64,000 bases of DNA from assembly GCA_022592445.1 (NCBI GenBank), contig JABYQR010000007.1, positions 274,343-338,342 of the forward strand, given 5' to 3'. The notes below the pieces were generated by a model. The model had not been told where the DNA came from. It ran no database searches and saw nothing but the letters and a program-made list of their open reading frames with translations. The translations under genes and the position numbers were made by a program. Of the stretch, positions 33,469 to 46,924 are shown one piece after another. Each line of letters begins with the position of its first letter. Position 1 is the stretch's first letter. This DNA is from Cytidiella melzeri. Taxonomy: Eukaryota > Basidiomycota > Agaricomycetes > Polyporales > Irpicaceae.

Positions 33469-36400
33469 ATGGATTACGGGTGGTGGTCCCAAGCAGTGTT
33501 AGCGAACGACTTTGTGGAGGTCAACTGGTTGCAATTGCAGCAACCTGTATCAAAAAGGCGCGTTCGAGTTGTAAGGGACGTTGTGTGTCAACTGAACGCG
33601 TCCCACTCTTCCGCAGGGTGTGGCAAGACGAGAGAATCTTTCCTGCATATGTCGCAGCAGCTTCGCTCCTTGCACTCATTCTTCAGGCAATATTGTCTTC
33701 AAATTGTGTTCAACGCGTGTTGTTGAAGCGTGGTGAAGTGTCGGAGGACGCGGTCGCAGAGCAAGGAACCTCTTGGCTCAGCAAGAAGGGAGGCCCCGTC
33801 ATCTTCGTCTTCAAGCTTGTTCGCCTTCTAACCGTCATAACGCTTGCCATCCTCACTACGGTCACTACGGTTCACGTCGGATGGTCATGGTACAGCGTCG
33901 CTAATGTGCTAGCTCTGGTAAGCGCCACTGGTGGTTCCTCTCTAGAAGCTCCGTTCATAGTCGTAACATATTGCTCGCAGCTTTACGCGGTCGTTCTTGC
34001 TACCTCCAATGCCCTCACATCAGTCCGAACCTCCCGTACCCTCTCCTTCCATTTTTCAGTCGTTGTGCTGGCTGTATTCGCCTTGTACGCTTACCGTGAC
34101 ATCTGGCCCTTGATGACATTCACCCTTCGCCCGGCCGACGAGGCGGAAGGGCGAGTGTTATGGGTAAAGACTGCTCTGGCAACCCTTGCTGTTGTCCTTC
34201 CTTTGTTCGAGCCGTACCCGTACATCCCTGTCGATGCCACGGTAAACCACTTCTCATACCAATGCACAGCCGTCGTCTGAATGTTGTGTCTAGGATCCTT
34301 TCCCCATAGCCAACCCTGAACAAACAGCGTCGGTGATCAGCTTCTGGCTATACTTCTTTCTGGATCCTATCATCTTCAAAGCCGCTCGTGTCGACCATCT
34401 CACACATGACCACTTTCCCCCCCTGGCGGACTACGACTCAGCGAAAAATTTGATAAAGCGCAGCTATCGAGTGAGTTCTCAACCAGCTAGTATTGGCTTT
34501 TAGTCGACTCAACTTGATCTACAGCATCTTGATACATTCTCCGGGGCAAAGAAGCGCCACTTGTTCTGGGGTATCGTGGTCGTGTTCAGGCGTTCGTTAT
34601 TCTTCCAAGCGATTTGCCTACTGCTCGTGGTGAGTTAATCAGAACGTGTATAAGCCCGAAAACTTCTTCGTCTTCTCATCGCAACGTGCTACAGGCAACG
34701 TCCATTATCGCAGGTCCGATTGGAACTAACAGGTTGTTGACGTGCGTATTTCCGTGTGGTTGAGGATCAACGTGCATCTCACCAGTTCTCACTGTACGCT
34801 AGCTACCTTGAAAATGAAGGGCAAGACGCTGTCGTCAAGCCTTGGGTCTGGATCATAGTCATTGCTCTGTCGCCCATGGGCTTCACAATTTTTTGGCAGC
34901 TGTACATTTACCTCTCGGTAGGAAACATCCTCAACTTTAAGTGCCTGTTTGTTGATTTCCCTCTAGACAGGATCCCTTGTGCGCACAGAGGCGATCATTA
35001 CATCCCTCGTATTCGACCATGCGCTTCGTATCCGGTTGAAAGCTGAAGCGGACGAAAAGAGCAAACCAGCCGCCGCCGAAAGCGCTCCTTCCAGCACCCC
35101 GGGAAGCGACGCGAAGGGTTCGAACACTCCTGAGACCGGTTCGACTCATGAGGAGGACGAAACAAACACTGTACATTCGCGAAGTGCTACCGCCGCTTCC
35201 ACTGCCACCGCCGCAACGAGTGCGACCACAACGACTGTCGTTGCTCCTTCAGCTCCAGGCAAAGCTTCTGACGGCACAAAGTCCGCCGCGAAGGAACCTG
35301 AAGAGGATAAGAAGAGTAAGAAAGGAAATTTCATGGGCAAGGTTAACAATCTGGTTACCAGTGATTTGGACAACATCACAAACGGACGTGATTTCCTGTT
35401 CCTTAGTAAGGAATAAGAGTAGTTTTGTTGTGGTCACTCAGCATGCTGATAAACTTCACGTTGCATTTTTATGCAGTCATGTCCGCTCCGCTTCATCTTG
35501 CGCTTGGGATGTGCTTCCTCTATGTGGTTCTTGGCTGGAGGTGAGAATTTTCACTTGTTCTCAGCTCCGACATACACTGACTTCCTGTATTTCTTTTCCT
35601 AGTGCGTTCGTGGGCTTGGCAGTGATGGTTGGGCTGTGCCCAGTCCCCGCTTGGGTAGCTTCTTTGACTAGCGGAGTTCAAAAGAAGAAGATGAAGGCTA
35701 CCGATGGTCGAGTTCAAAGCGTTACCGAAAGTAAAGCTTCCTTGGCATGATTGACAAGGTGCATGCTAAAATTAACCTTGTGTTGTAGTGATGAGCGTGC
35801 TTCGTATGGTTAAACTTTTTGGCTGGGAATCCCGTGTCAGCAACACAGTCGCCGAAAAGCGTGAAGAAGAATTGAACTGGATCTGGAAGCGCAAATTGCT
35901 CGGCATGGCTTCTACTATCGCCAAGTACGCTACGCTTCCTTTAGGAACAGGCTCGTGCTAACCAACACTTCGTCAAGCCACACTATACCGCTCGTACACA
36001 TGGTTGTGACATACGCCTTCTATGTGAGTGCAGGTTCTCCATGAACGCAGGCAGCTTGTCTCATTGTCCGTAATCAGACCTTGGTGCAAAAGAAACCTCT
36101 GACTGGTACGCAAATGCGCAACTTGATTCAATGCATCCCAGTAACCATTTGAAAAGCCTCGATTGTGTTCTCTTCAATGACTGGTTAGCAGACTCCTACA
36201 TAGCTTCAGTTCTAGTTGTTGACAATCATTATCCCATGTAGCATTCAACATGATCCGAACGCAATTGTTCCGTATCTTTGGTATGTTGCCGATGATGATC
36301 CAAGGTGTGTACAAGCTTAGGCAGGTATGAATGCGACACAGCTGACATTTCTGTCATCATAGCAAATGTCTCACTCGGGCGTGTTGCCGAGTTCCTGTAC

Positions 36401-39400
36401 AACGTGCGTCTTCTCTGCTGCTTATACGTGCACATTTTGCTCGAACTTCTCTATGTTGCAGACTGAACTACTCGATACGTTCACCGAAAAATCCGCCGAG
36501 CAGACCATCATCGATTCTTCTGCTGACCACAAACACGACATAGGCTTCGGGAAGACGACTTTCTCTTGGTCAAACGAGACGTCTGATGGCACGTTGACGC
36601 CATCTAGGCAATCGTTCCGTCTGCACATTGACGATGAATTGACCTTCAAGAAGGGATGCTTCAACCTTATCATTGGACCGACAGGTTCGGGAAAAACGTC
36701 CATGCTCATGGCTTTGCTGGGTGAAATGCATTACATACCCTCTGGCCCCGATTCGTGGGTGAATCTTCCTAGGGAAGGAGGTGTTGCGTACGCTGCCCAG
36801 GAGTCGTGGGTACAAAATGACACCATAAAGGTACGTAAGCGTTGGAAAGCGTCGAGGAGATCTTAACGGCATTGTTCTCAGGAAAATATCGTATTTGGTT
36901 CACCGTTTGACGAAGAGCGATACAAAAAGGGTGTGTGAGACCGCCATTGCGCGCTCCTGCTTGCTGACGCACTAGTGATAGTCATTCACCAATGCGGATT
37001 GACGCGCGACTTGAGCTTGTTCGAGGCTGGCGATGCTACCGAAGTTGGAGAAAAGGGTTTGACTCTGAGGCAGGTTAATTTGTACTTTCGTATGATCCAA
37101 TGTTTCTGATCCGGGGTGTTACTGGTGAGTTCAGTGGTGGCCAGAAGGTAGAGAGCATTTCATTCTATGATGTTACCTGGCACGCCGTGCTAACTAAACA
37201 TATACAGGCTCGTGTCACTCTAGCAAGAGCGATATACTCCCGAGCCGAGGTTGTCCTTTTAGACGACGTGAGTCCCATAGCAGCTCGCCATGTCCATGCA
37301 TGCTGACAATCGTACGTCCTAGGTTTTGGCAGCTTTGGTAGGTCATGTGTTCGGAATACAGGGACTTGCTAGCTGATCGCGTTTTATAGGACGTCCATAC
37401 CTCTCGCTGGATTGTCGACAAATGTTTCAAAGGCGACCTACTTCGCGGCCGCACGGTCTTGCTAGTGGTAAGTCCGCTTTCGCATGGTCAATTGAGAAGC
37501 ACTCAAAACCTGTGTAGACGCATAATGTGGCTATGGCTGGTCCGCTTGCGGACTTTGTTGTTTCCCTCAATACTGACGGGCATATCATCAGCCAAGGATC
37601 GGTGTCGGATGCGATTGCCAAAGACTCAAAGTTGGTTGAAGAGATCAAGCACGAAAAGGAAGCTGTAGAATTGGACGAGTCGGAAGAGGCTACTGAGGAC
37701 AAGCCTGTCGAAGGAAAGAAGGGCAAGTTGGTCGTCGCAGAGGAAATTGCGCATGGTCATGTCAGCTGGCCCGCTTGTAGGCATTTTTCTTTGCAACCGT
37801 GAGTTTGGCTCCTGATGACACATGTGTTTCAGTCAAACTTTTCCTGTCCGGTCTCGGCGGAAAATACCCCCTTTTGTTCTGGATTGGGTGGATAAGTGGT
37901 ATGAGTTTGTCAGAGGTATTCGACGTGTCGGAAATGTGGTGGCTGGGCTACTGGGCGCGTCAATACGCTCTCACGGATCCGAAGACCGTTTCCGTGCCAT
38001 AGTGAGACTTTCGTACTTGGTGCACGACTCAAAAGAGTTAACGCATTACTCGCAGTTACCTGGGGATATATTCTTTCATTGTCCTCATGGTCGTGGTGAC
38101 TCACCTTTGGGGAGAGATTGTGTACACTTTTGCCACTCTCCGCGCATCTCGCATCATTCACGGCAAGCTGATCAGCAAACTGCTAGGCAGCACATTCCGG
38201 TGAGTGTTGGGCTCGAAAGCTAGTGACGATTGCGCTGACCGAGAATTGTAGATGGCTCGATGTGACTCCCACCTCTCGTGTCATTGCTCGCTGCACCCAA
38301 GATATCCAAGCAAGTAAGTGTCAACGGTTAAGATGCATGCCTTTGCGAGCTGATATGTCTATTAGTTGACGGGACAGTCGCAAACATGCTGAACTACCTC
38401 TGTGAGCAACGCTCCCTAGCTCCTGCGTACCAGTACTAATTATGGATATATAGCCGGTATCAGTCTCAGCATACTGGTGAAGTTCGCCGCGGTTGTTCTA
38501 TACACTCCAGCGTTCCTTGTCCCCTCCATATTCATCGCCGTGGCGGGAGGTTGGCTTGGTAACATCTATCTCAAGGCCCAATTGTCCACCAAGCGTGAAA
38601 TGTCGAATGCAAAATCCCCTGTGCTGGGTATTCTCAGTGGGGCTATCTCAGGACTGAGTGAGTTGCGGATGATCTGACGCCATCTTGAGGGTGCGAATGA
38701 ACAATAATGAACCCTCGCAGCTTCTATCCGCGCGTATGCTGCTCAAGATGCCTTCAGACAGGAAACGATGAAGCGAGTCAATAATTACGTGCGCGCCGCC
38801 AGGGTGTTCTACAACCTCAACCGGTTGGTTCCTCAAGCATTACTATGGTATTCAGAGCCAGTGTTGACATTGTATTTTCAGATGGATCAGTGTTCGTATC
38901 GATGCGCTCTCTGCGATATTCTCATCCTCCTTGGCATTCTATCTCGTCTACGGAAGCGCAGAGTACACCCCATCCAGCGTTGGTTTCGTTCTAACGATGG
39001 CTAGTGAGTAAACTCTCGGTGAGCTTAATCACTGTGAGCTTATTTGTGCTATGCGCAGCATCTTTTAGCGAGATGATCTTGTGGTGGGTTCGTCTTTATA
39101 ACGAATTTGAAGGTGAGCGGCGGTCTTCATGCGCCTGATACATATGATCTCATCGTCGTCTGTTTGTAGTCAATGGCAACAGGTACGAGAAATCCGCACG
39201 GACAGCTACACATAATTGAGCTGACCTACCTTCACTAGCTTGGAACGTGTTCAACAATATTTGGAAATCGAGCAAGAACCGGAGCCCAAGGACGGAGGTG
39301 TTCCACCTGCTTATTGGCCGTCAAGTGGCAGGTTGGAAGTGGAGAAGCTTACAGCTAGATATTCTCCAGTCAGTGTTTCGTGACTTGATTGACTTCGCAG

Positions 39401-40392
39401 CTCAGTGCCAAAATCGACAGGATGGTCCTAACGTGTTGCAAGACGTCAGCTTCCGCATCGAGGCAGGACAGCGAGTTGGCATCGGTAAGAGGGGCACGTA
39501 TGTGTACGCTTCCCGTTACTAACACCTCCTTGCACAGTCGGTCGCACTGGTTCTGGTAAATCGACTCTGACGCTGGCTCTCCTTCGCTGTATCGTTACCG
39601 AAGGCAAGGTCATCTACGACGGCATCCCTACCGACACCCTGAACCTTGACTCCTTACGGTCTCACGTTACTATCATTCCCCAAGTGGTAGGTAACGATGA
39701 ACGTTATGAGCTATCTCACGGAACACTGATCTGTCATCATTGTAGCCCGAATTGCTGAGCGGAACGCTTCGACACAACTTGGATGTTTTCGGGCAGTATG
39801 ACGACGCAACGCTGAATGACGCTTTGCGCGCTGCCGGCCTGTTCTCTCTTCAACGCCTTTCTGACGAGAACAGGATGACGCTAGACACCGAGATTGCCAG
39901 TGGCGGTGGTAACCTCTCCGTCGGTCAACGACAAATCATAGCTCTCGCAAGAGCCATTGTAAGACAGAGCAAGTTGCTCATCCTCGACGAAGCCACTTCT
40001 GCCATCGGTATGCTCCACATGTTCCTCCCTATTCAGCGCGTGATGCGATTGAACCCCAAACTCTGTAGATTATGAAACCGACGCTGTCATCCAAGAATCT
40101 TTGCGACACGAGCTCAAGAATGATGTGACGGTCATCACAGTCGCACACCGTCTTCAGACCATCATGGACTCTGATAAAATAGTGAGTTTTCAGTGACAAT
40201 ATCTTTTGCTGTGCTAGTCTCAACGAAGCTATGTTATAGATGGTCTTAGATGCCGGCCGCCTTGTCGAGTTTGACACTCCGAAAGAACTCCTCAAGCGCG
40301 AGAGTCTGCTGAAGGCCTTGGTAGATGAGAGTGCAGACAGGGATGTGCTATATGCTATGGCAGAGGGCAGGAGTGGCGTAGGTGCTACGTAG
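33469..40392 (+). CDS. ABCC-type (MRP) full ABC transporter
   Basis: Full-size ABC exporter, probably vacuolar or plasma membrane, moving conjugated organic anions or metals. The N-terminal region from 33469 has extra hydrophobic helices ([20 protein letters not shown]), as in the TMD0 of ABCC proteins. The first nucleotide-binding domain has Walker [14 protein letters not shown] near 36675, signature FSGGQK then [20 protein letters not shown], and D-loop VLAALDVHTSRW. The second has [19 protein letters not shown] near 39540, [16 protein letters not shown] and [16 protein letters not shown]. Both ATP sites look complete. The gene is broken by more than twenty introns, some exons being 15-30 bp (VLAAL is one exon). 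The exon chain was followed by motif and frame, not by cDNA. The exact start is uncertain. Confidence 0.85.
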
Positions 40393-41038
40393 ATTGTAAC
40401 GGTTTGCAGAAGCGACTCCCTGAGAACAGTCATTTTGTCTTTGTTCTGCTCCATCTTCGTATGTTTTTTGTTTGTTTGAAAGTATCATGAATCATAACGT
40501 GCGTGACTGTTGAGTACAGACATGTAGTGTGTACTGCCTGCCAGTGACCATGCAAATAGCATGCCTCGGACACGACCAGGAAGGAATGCAAGTTCAAGTT
40601 TTCGAGTGACTTGCAGTGGGAGAGTGGCGCCTTCAATCCATTGATTTCACGACTGTCAGCTTGCCCTAGCACGAGTAACCGGCGGTGGGCTCTACTCACC
40701 AGATCCAGGGTTGGCTAGTAACATAGCTTGATGTGACCCGAGCACCCTGAATGAACGTAGTACGTGCTCGTCAACTTCACAATCATTCAGGTTTCCCAAA
40801 CTTCGAGTCTCAGCGGTTCGACACTTGCGTATATTTCGCGCAAGTTGCTAGACAGAACGCATAGTACGCGCAGACAGCGAACACAGAATTGATGATGGAA
40901 CTTGATTGCTTGCTATATATGACATGAGGAATTAAATGTGCAGCGACAATACCCAAAGCGATACTACGAATACAAAATGCAGCAGAGCAAACTACGACGA
41001 GATTTTATCTTCTACAGTCCACGATCCGGAAACGCCAT
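40393..41038. other. Convergent intergenic region ABCC/HSP90
   Basis: 646 bp between two stops; no gene recognised. Confidence 0.5.
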
Positions 41039-43357
41039 CTAGTCGATCTCCTCCATGGCGGAGGTGGAGGCAGCCTCCAGCGGCGGAGTGGCGTCCACAG
41101 TCTCAGCGGGTGCAGCTACCTCCTCCTCCGCCTCGTCATCGACATCGAGACCAAGAGCGATCATGCGGTGGATGCGCTTGGCGAACGACGTCGGGTCGTC
41201 GAGCGTGAAGCCGGAGGTGAGGAGAGCGGTCTCGAAAAGGAGGAAGGTAAGGTCACGGACAGACTTGTCAGCCTTGTCCTCCGTGACCTTCTTCTTGAGC
41301 TCCTTGACGATGGCATTCGAGGGGTTCAGCTCAAGCGTCTTCTTCGAAGCCATGTACGACGACATCGAGGAATCACGGAGAGCCTGAGCCTTCATGATAC
41401 GCTCCATGTTGGCCGACCAGCCATACGCGCCGGTGACGAGGACACACGGGGAGTCGGTGATGCGGTTGGAGACGACGACCTTCTCGACCTTGTCACCGAG
41501 AGCCTCCTTGACGGCCTTGCACAGGTCCTCGAACTGCTTGGCCTCCTCCTCGCGAGCCTTCTTCTCCTCATCAGTCTCCTCGAGCTCGAGGCCCTCCTTC
41601 GACACACAAATGAGCTTCTTGCCATCGAACTCCTTGAGCTGAGTGATGGCGTATTCGTCGATGGGGTCGACGAGCAGGAGGACTTCGAAGCCCTTCTTCT
41701 TGAGAACCTCAAGGAAGGGTGACTCCTTGACGGAGGAGAGTGACTCGCCGGTAAGGTAGTAAATGTTCTTCTGGACCTCGGGCATACGAGTGATGTAGTC
41801 TACATAGATCGATATCAACGTCTCATTGATCAACCGAGATAACAAAAGACTTACCCTTCAACGAGGTTTGCTCGTCGGTGGATTTGGTCGAGTAGAAGCG
41901 AAGGAACTCAGCAAGCTTGCTGCGGTTCTGTGCGTCCTCGTGAATACCAAGCTTGATGTTCTTGCCGAAAGCCTCATAGAACTTGGCGAAGCTGTCCTTG
42001 TCCTCCGAGATCTCGGTGAACATGTCCATGCACTTCTTGACGATATTCTTGCGGATAACCTTGAGGATCTTGTTCTGCTGAAGGGTCTCGCGAGAAATGT
42101 TGAGCGGGAGATCCTCAGAGTCGACGATACCCTTGACAAAGTTGAGGTACTCGGGGATGAGGTCCTCGCAATCGTCCATAATGAAGACACGGCGAACGTA
42201 AAGCTTGATATTGTTGCGCTTCTTCTTGCTCTCGAAGAGGTCGAATGGCGCACTTGGAAAATGGAAGTTAGTACAAACATACAGCAAACGTCCATTTGCA
42301 CTCACCGCTTGGGAAGGAAGAGGATGGCCTTGAATTCAAGCTGACCCTCGACGGAGAAGTGTTTCACCGACAAGTGGTCCTCCCAATCGTTGGTCAAGCT
42401 CTTGTAGAACGCGGCATACTCCTCAGGAGTGATATCCTGAGGGTTACGAGTCCAGATGGGCTTGGTCTTGTTGAGCTCCTCGTTCTCAACGGTCTTCTCC
42501 TTGATCTTCTTGGTCTTCTTCTTCTTATCTTCGTCCTCGTCGACCTCCTCGATCTTGGGCTTGTCCTCGGAATCCTCCTCTTTAATCTCCTCGTCGTCCT
42601 CGACCTCCTGCGGGATAGAAGTCAGCAAGGTTTCCAAATCAAACACGTACAATGGCACAAACCTTCTCAACCTCTTTCGTCACAGCGAGCTGGATGGGGT
42701 AGGAGATGAACTCGGAGTGCTTCTTGACAATGTCCTTGATACGCTTCTCCTCAATGTAGTCAAGCTGATCCTCCTTGAGGTAGAGACGAATCTCGCTGCC
42801 ACGTCCGAGTGGCGGGTTGACGGTGTCAGGAGTGATGGTGAAGGTGCCGCCAGCGGCCGACTCCCAGATGTACTGCTCGTCGTCGTTGTGCTTGGAGATG
42901 ACCTGCACGCGGTCCGCGACGAGGTAGGCAGAGTAGAAACCGACACCAAACTGGCCAATCATGGAGATGTCGGCACCGGAACTGAGGGCCTCCATGAAGC
43001 CCTTGGTTCCAGACTTGGCGATGGTACCGAGGTTGTTGACCATGTCGGCCTTGGTCATGCCAATACCCGAATCACGAATGGAGAGGATCTTGTTCTCCTT
43101 GTCGGGGATGATGCGAATGAAGAGGTCTTTACCGGAGTCGAGGACAGAGGGGTCTGTCAAAGACTGGTAACGGATTTTGTCGAGAGCATCGGAGGCGTTC
43201 GAGATCAATTCACGAAGAAAGATCTCCTTGTTGGAGTAGAAGGTGTCTACATGAAGGAGTGAACAATGTGTGGACGAGAGACCGCCGAGGACGACTTACT
43301 GATGATGAGATCCAAGAGCTGGCTGATCTCTGCTTGGAAGCCAAATTGCTCGGCCAT
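41039..43357 (-). CDS. HSP90: Hsp90 chaperone
   Basis: Cytosolic ATP-dependent chaperone for kinases and receptors. The ATG at 43357 gives [19 protein letters not shown], spliced to [23 protein letters not shown]-lid motifs are [20 protein letters not shown] and [16 protein letters not shown] Lys/Glu-rich charged linker runs near 42480-42600. The middle domain includes [15 protein letters not shown] and a YYLTGES-type segment. The protein ends TSAMEEID, where the usual TPR-docking motif is MEEVD. About five exons, introns near 43247-43303, 42608-42661, 42252-42308 and 41802-41855. The upstream region carries heat-shock elements. Full length, no breaks seen. Confidence 0.95.
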
Positions 43358-43523
43358 TTTTTCCTGCAAAGGTGATTAGCATTAGGGACATGAAGGGTGG
43401 CTGAACGACTTACGGGTTGTGAAAGTCGTGAAAGAGGAGAGGTCGTGAGTGTAGAAAGCTAGTGCAGCGAGGGAGGGGGCAGAGCAGAACGACGGGCTTT
43501 TAAGTGCCTGTATTTTGCACGGA

Positions 43524-43536
43524 TTCTCGAATGTTC
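43524..43536. promoter_or_regulatory. Heat-shock element upstream of HSP90
   Basis: Perfect three-unit array TTCtcGAAtgTTC (HSF1 site: alternating nGAAn pentamers), 167 bp upstream of the HSP90 ATG on the minus strand. A second, two-unit element GAAccTTC lies at 43598-43605. Confidence 0.8.
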
Positions 43537-43686
43537 GACCGTGTGCCATATTCGATGCGACGCGTACAGAGCAGGACGCGACAGACTGGCGCCCATAGAA
43601 CCTTCCAGTATGCTTCCCTTTTTCGGCCATTGTCATTATTTTATTTATCTAGTCTGCATCATGGTAGTACTACAAATCCATGGACA

Positions 43687-46600
43687 TTAGATATTGAGTG
43701 TCGGGGCAATAAACGGTGACGAGCGAGGGTCTGCGACCACCCCTTGCCGCCCACTAATCTGTGCCTTCAGTAGTTCCACCATCGCCTTCACCTCCACCAT
43801 CTCTTCACGCAGTTCCGAGTTTGATTCGCGCAACTGGTGGTTAATACCAGCCAGCCGCTGCATTTCTCCCCTGTAGGGCGCGAGGTCGCTCCTTGGGGCG
43901 GACTTTCGGGATACTGCGAGCTGTTTCTGCGCAATGGATAGCCTAGCTTCAAGCGATGCAATCTCATGCCGTTGTTGCCTGTCATGTCCCATGAGCACGC
44001 TGAGATACTCACTCGGATACCACACCTACCGATCTCGTCCTTCCAGTGACACATGGGCGTACTCGAGTGTTTCCAGGCGTTGCTCCATCTTCTTGTACGA
44101 GCTCTCACACGCTTTCAAAACCTCCGTCTGGTCATTGAGCTTCTGTACATCAGTTTCCCTGCCCAGCAGTTAACACTCACGAATGCCAAGAGTCGTGGAG
44201 ATGGCACTCACCAGAGCCGTTGAAGCGCAACCAGCTGCTCGATCTGTCTCTCATAGTCGTACAGTCGGTCGACTTTGTGCGCACTCTCCTTGATCTTCGT
44301 CTCGAGCATGAACACCTTGTGGTTGGCCTCAGACAGCAATTTGCTTTGCGCCGCAAAGCTCGCCTGTGAAACAACGCTGCGTCAAGCCTCCACCCTGCAA
44401 CTCACTGTGATCCCCATACCTGGATTTCTTTATTGGCAGCGCGCATCTCTGTCGCCTCAGTTTGCCACGAACTCTTCTCCTGCCTGAAATCTTTAATCTT
44501 GTCTTGAAGCTTTTTGTTCCAGTTCGCATACTCGTTCCTAACTGCGAGTGCCTGTTCTTTGTGGTCCTTCAGACCTTTTTGCAACCGGTAGATCTCTCCC
44601 TTATATTCTCGTAGCTTGTTGTGCTGAATTCACCAAGTCACTCAGATATAGCCCACAACAACGCCGGCAGTGTAGAAAGCCTCACCAATCCCTGTCGTTC
44701 CACCTCCGCAAACCGAGAGAGCACCCTGTCCTGATACAATCTCCCAATATGCCGCACATTATTCCTCGCCATCCACAGCTCAAAGTTCAGCTCGCATCGG
44801 AGCATGAGGACATCCCGCTGAAGGCCAGCAAGCGCTGCAGTGACATGCGACGGCACGTCCTGCGCAGAAGACTCGCGTATAGTCGGCAGATCTGGCGAAG
44901 GCGAGCGCACACTAGCACTTGCAATGCTTTTCCGAGATGGCGATCGCGTGCGCGCACTGTGCTCCGCCAACGTCGTCGTCCAGAACTCTGTCGCCGAAGG
45001 CGTATCGAGAATCTCGAGGTCGAGCCCGGACTTGAGTGCGATCGAGGTGGAGATCATGTCTTGCAGCGAGATCTGTATTCGACTCGGAGGGGAGTGCACC
45101 ATCGGAACCACGGAAGATTCTGACGAGTCCACGGACGTAGACAGGTTCGCGGGAGTGATAGGGCTCGCTGGCTCTGGGTTTCCCGCTATCTCAGGTGCCA
45201 CACCAACGGATGTATCCTGGAGCAACTTCTCTCGCAACCCTACAGACGCAGAGCGTATATCGAGCATGGCGCACTCTGCCACTATTCTATGGATGTCGTA
45301 TTGTGCCCAAGCGTCCGGCGATGTCAGTTCCTCGCTCGCATCTCGCCAAATCAAAAGGGGATGTAGAACATGACCACGTAGTAATCTCTGGAGGCAAATC
45401 ACATGAACATTACAAGGCTCAATAGTAGCAAACAAACTCACGAACCTCGCTTTTGCTGCGAATTTTATCTTCGTCCAGAGCATCTTCCCAGCTCATGGTA
45501 TACGGACTCTCGAGTCCGCTCGTATTAAGGTAAAATGCAGGCGCACGCAGAAATCTGACGGTATTGCAAGGGAATAGGTAATACAGGAACGCAAAGTAGC
45601 GTTGCATAGGTGGCGCTGAAGTGGCTCCAGTAAACGTTTGTTCCAATCGCTCCCATTCGACTTCTGGGCGAATCGGCAAGTGTGCGCTGCTATCGCCCGA
45701 GACGGCATCGCCGGGATCGTCGATGGTAGGTTCAATGAGGACATTAGTCTCATGACTTCTTCCGCGTAAGAGGGTGAAAGCAGGCAATGACGACTCGGGC
45801 TGTCTTGTCTCCCAGCAGACGAGGCGGCCCAAGACTAGCAGCAACGAAGGCAGCAGCCGCTTCAGGTCTTCACAAGCGTTGACTGCAAAGATTGGCAAAA
45901 TCTTCGTGAGGACGGTGATCCCGACCGTGCACTCTGTGGATGAGTTATCCAGGGTCAAGCAGTTGATGATGCTCTGCAGCAGCGGATGCGCCGCAAGGAC
46001 AGCCGCATGTGTAGGAAAGTCTGCATGAGAGGTATAGGCGTTGATGAGTATGAACAGCTGCAACCGAGACCCTGAGGAAGCAAAGCAATGATAGAGCTCG
46101 GTGAGAAGATCCTAGTATCGTGAGCATGTCGTTTTAGCGTGCGGTTGAAAGGGTGTCCAGACTGAGGAGACCAGACCCACTTGCGGCTGCTGCAAGCCCA
46201 CCCGGACGAGGACGTCTTCCAAGTTGGCTTTCCAACATGCTTTGCGCTCCTTCTGCGCATCGTCCAGCTCCGCCCACTCGAGCACGTCGTCTCCCGAGCT
46301 TTCGTTGTAGGCGTCCAGGAGATAGAGGTCCATCAACCTGCGGCGGAACTCCCTAACCTTCTCCTTCCTCTTCTCCTTGTCTGGTTCATCCAAAACTGCG
46401 TCGTTCACTTGTTGTTTCGCAGGATTGAGAGCAGAAACGATGAGCTCTTTCGCGTGTGTGACTGCATCCACAGGTAATTTTGGTTCACGGAGCGCAGGGC
46501 GGAGTACGAGGTCAAACCAAGTTGAGATTAATGACACCGGCGGGAGTATAGGACGTAAGTGATATAGCACTGAAAGGAAAATTCTGATTTGTAGAGATAC

Positions 46601-46795
46601 CGAGTGGTCTATAACCTCATCGTAAATAGTTTGGAGATCCTCTTCAAGCTGCGCAAGCACCGAGGCCGAGTCTTGTGAGACGCAGCAATCCGCAACTAGT
46701 GTGTCGACGGCTTCAAGAAAGGGGGGCAGAGAGGGGGCCTCAGTTGAGTCTGTGAGCAATAGGCGTAGTTGTCGAGAAATGTCAGATGCGGCCAT
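43687..46795 (-). CDS. TSC1: Hamartin (TSC1) homologue
   Basis: Partner of tuberin in the TSC complex, which restrains Rheb/TORC1 in response to nutrients. The N-terminal exons are helical (LRLLLTDSTEAPSLPPFLEA, SLQIRIFLSVLYHLRPILPP) and continue through VRFLRAPAFYLN and MSWEDALDED. A Ser/Pro linker leads to the hamartin-specific block NFELWMARNNVRHIGRLYQD followed by RFAEVERQGL. A long C-terminal coiled coil (HNKLREYKGEIYRLQ, SEANHKVFMLETKIKESAH, RGEMQRLAGINHQLRES) ends at 43689-43687. The longest frame of the first exon opens at a TTG (46834); the first in-frame ATG is 46795, and a short upstream exon may exist. TSC1 is present in fission yeast and many basidiomycetes but absent from baker's yeast. 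Confidence 0.82.
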
Positions 46796-46924
46796 CAATA
46801 ATGTAGTCGAAAGCAGAGCTGCGAAACGCTCCAACGGTGGAGGGTAGTATGGGCGTCTATGATTCAGATTGCATTCCAGTCAACTACTTGCAAAGACATT
46901 CAAAGAACAGCACAGGGCATGCAC

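Noticed and set aside
41168..42709. Long plus-strand frames opposite HSP90
   Set aside because: Leu/Val- or Ser-rich mirror images of the HSP90 coding strand.
44548..45373. Plus-strand frames opposite TSC1
   Set aside because: Antisense shadows of well-supported hamartin exons.
46834..46834. TTG as the start of TSC1
   Set aside because: Fungal nuclear genes start at ATG; the inner ATG at 46795 or an upstream exon is more likely.
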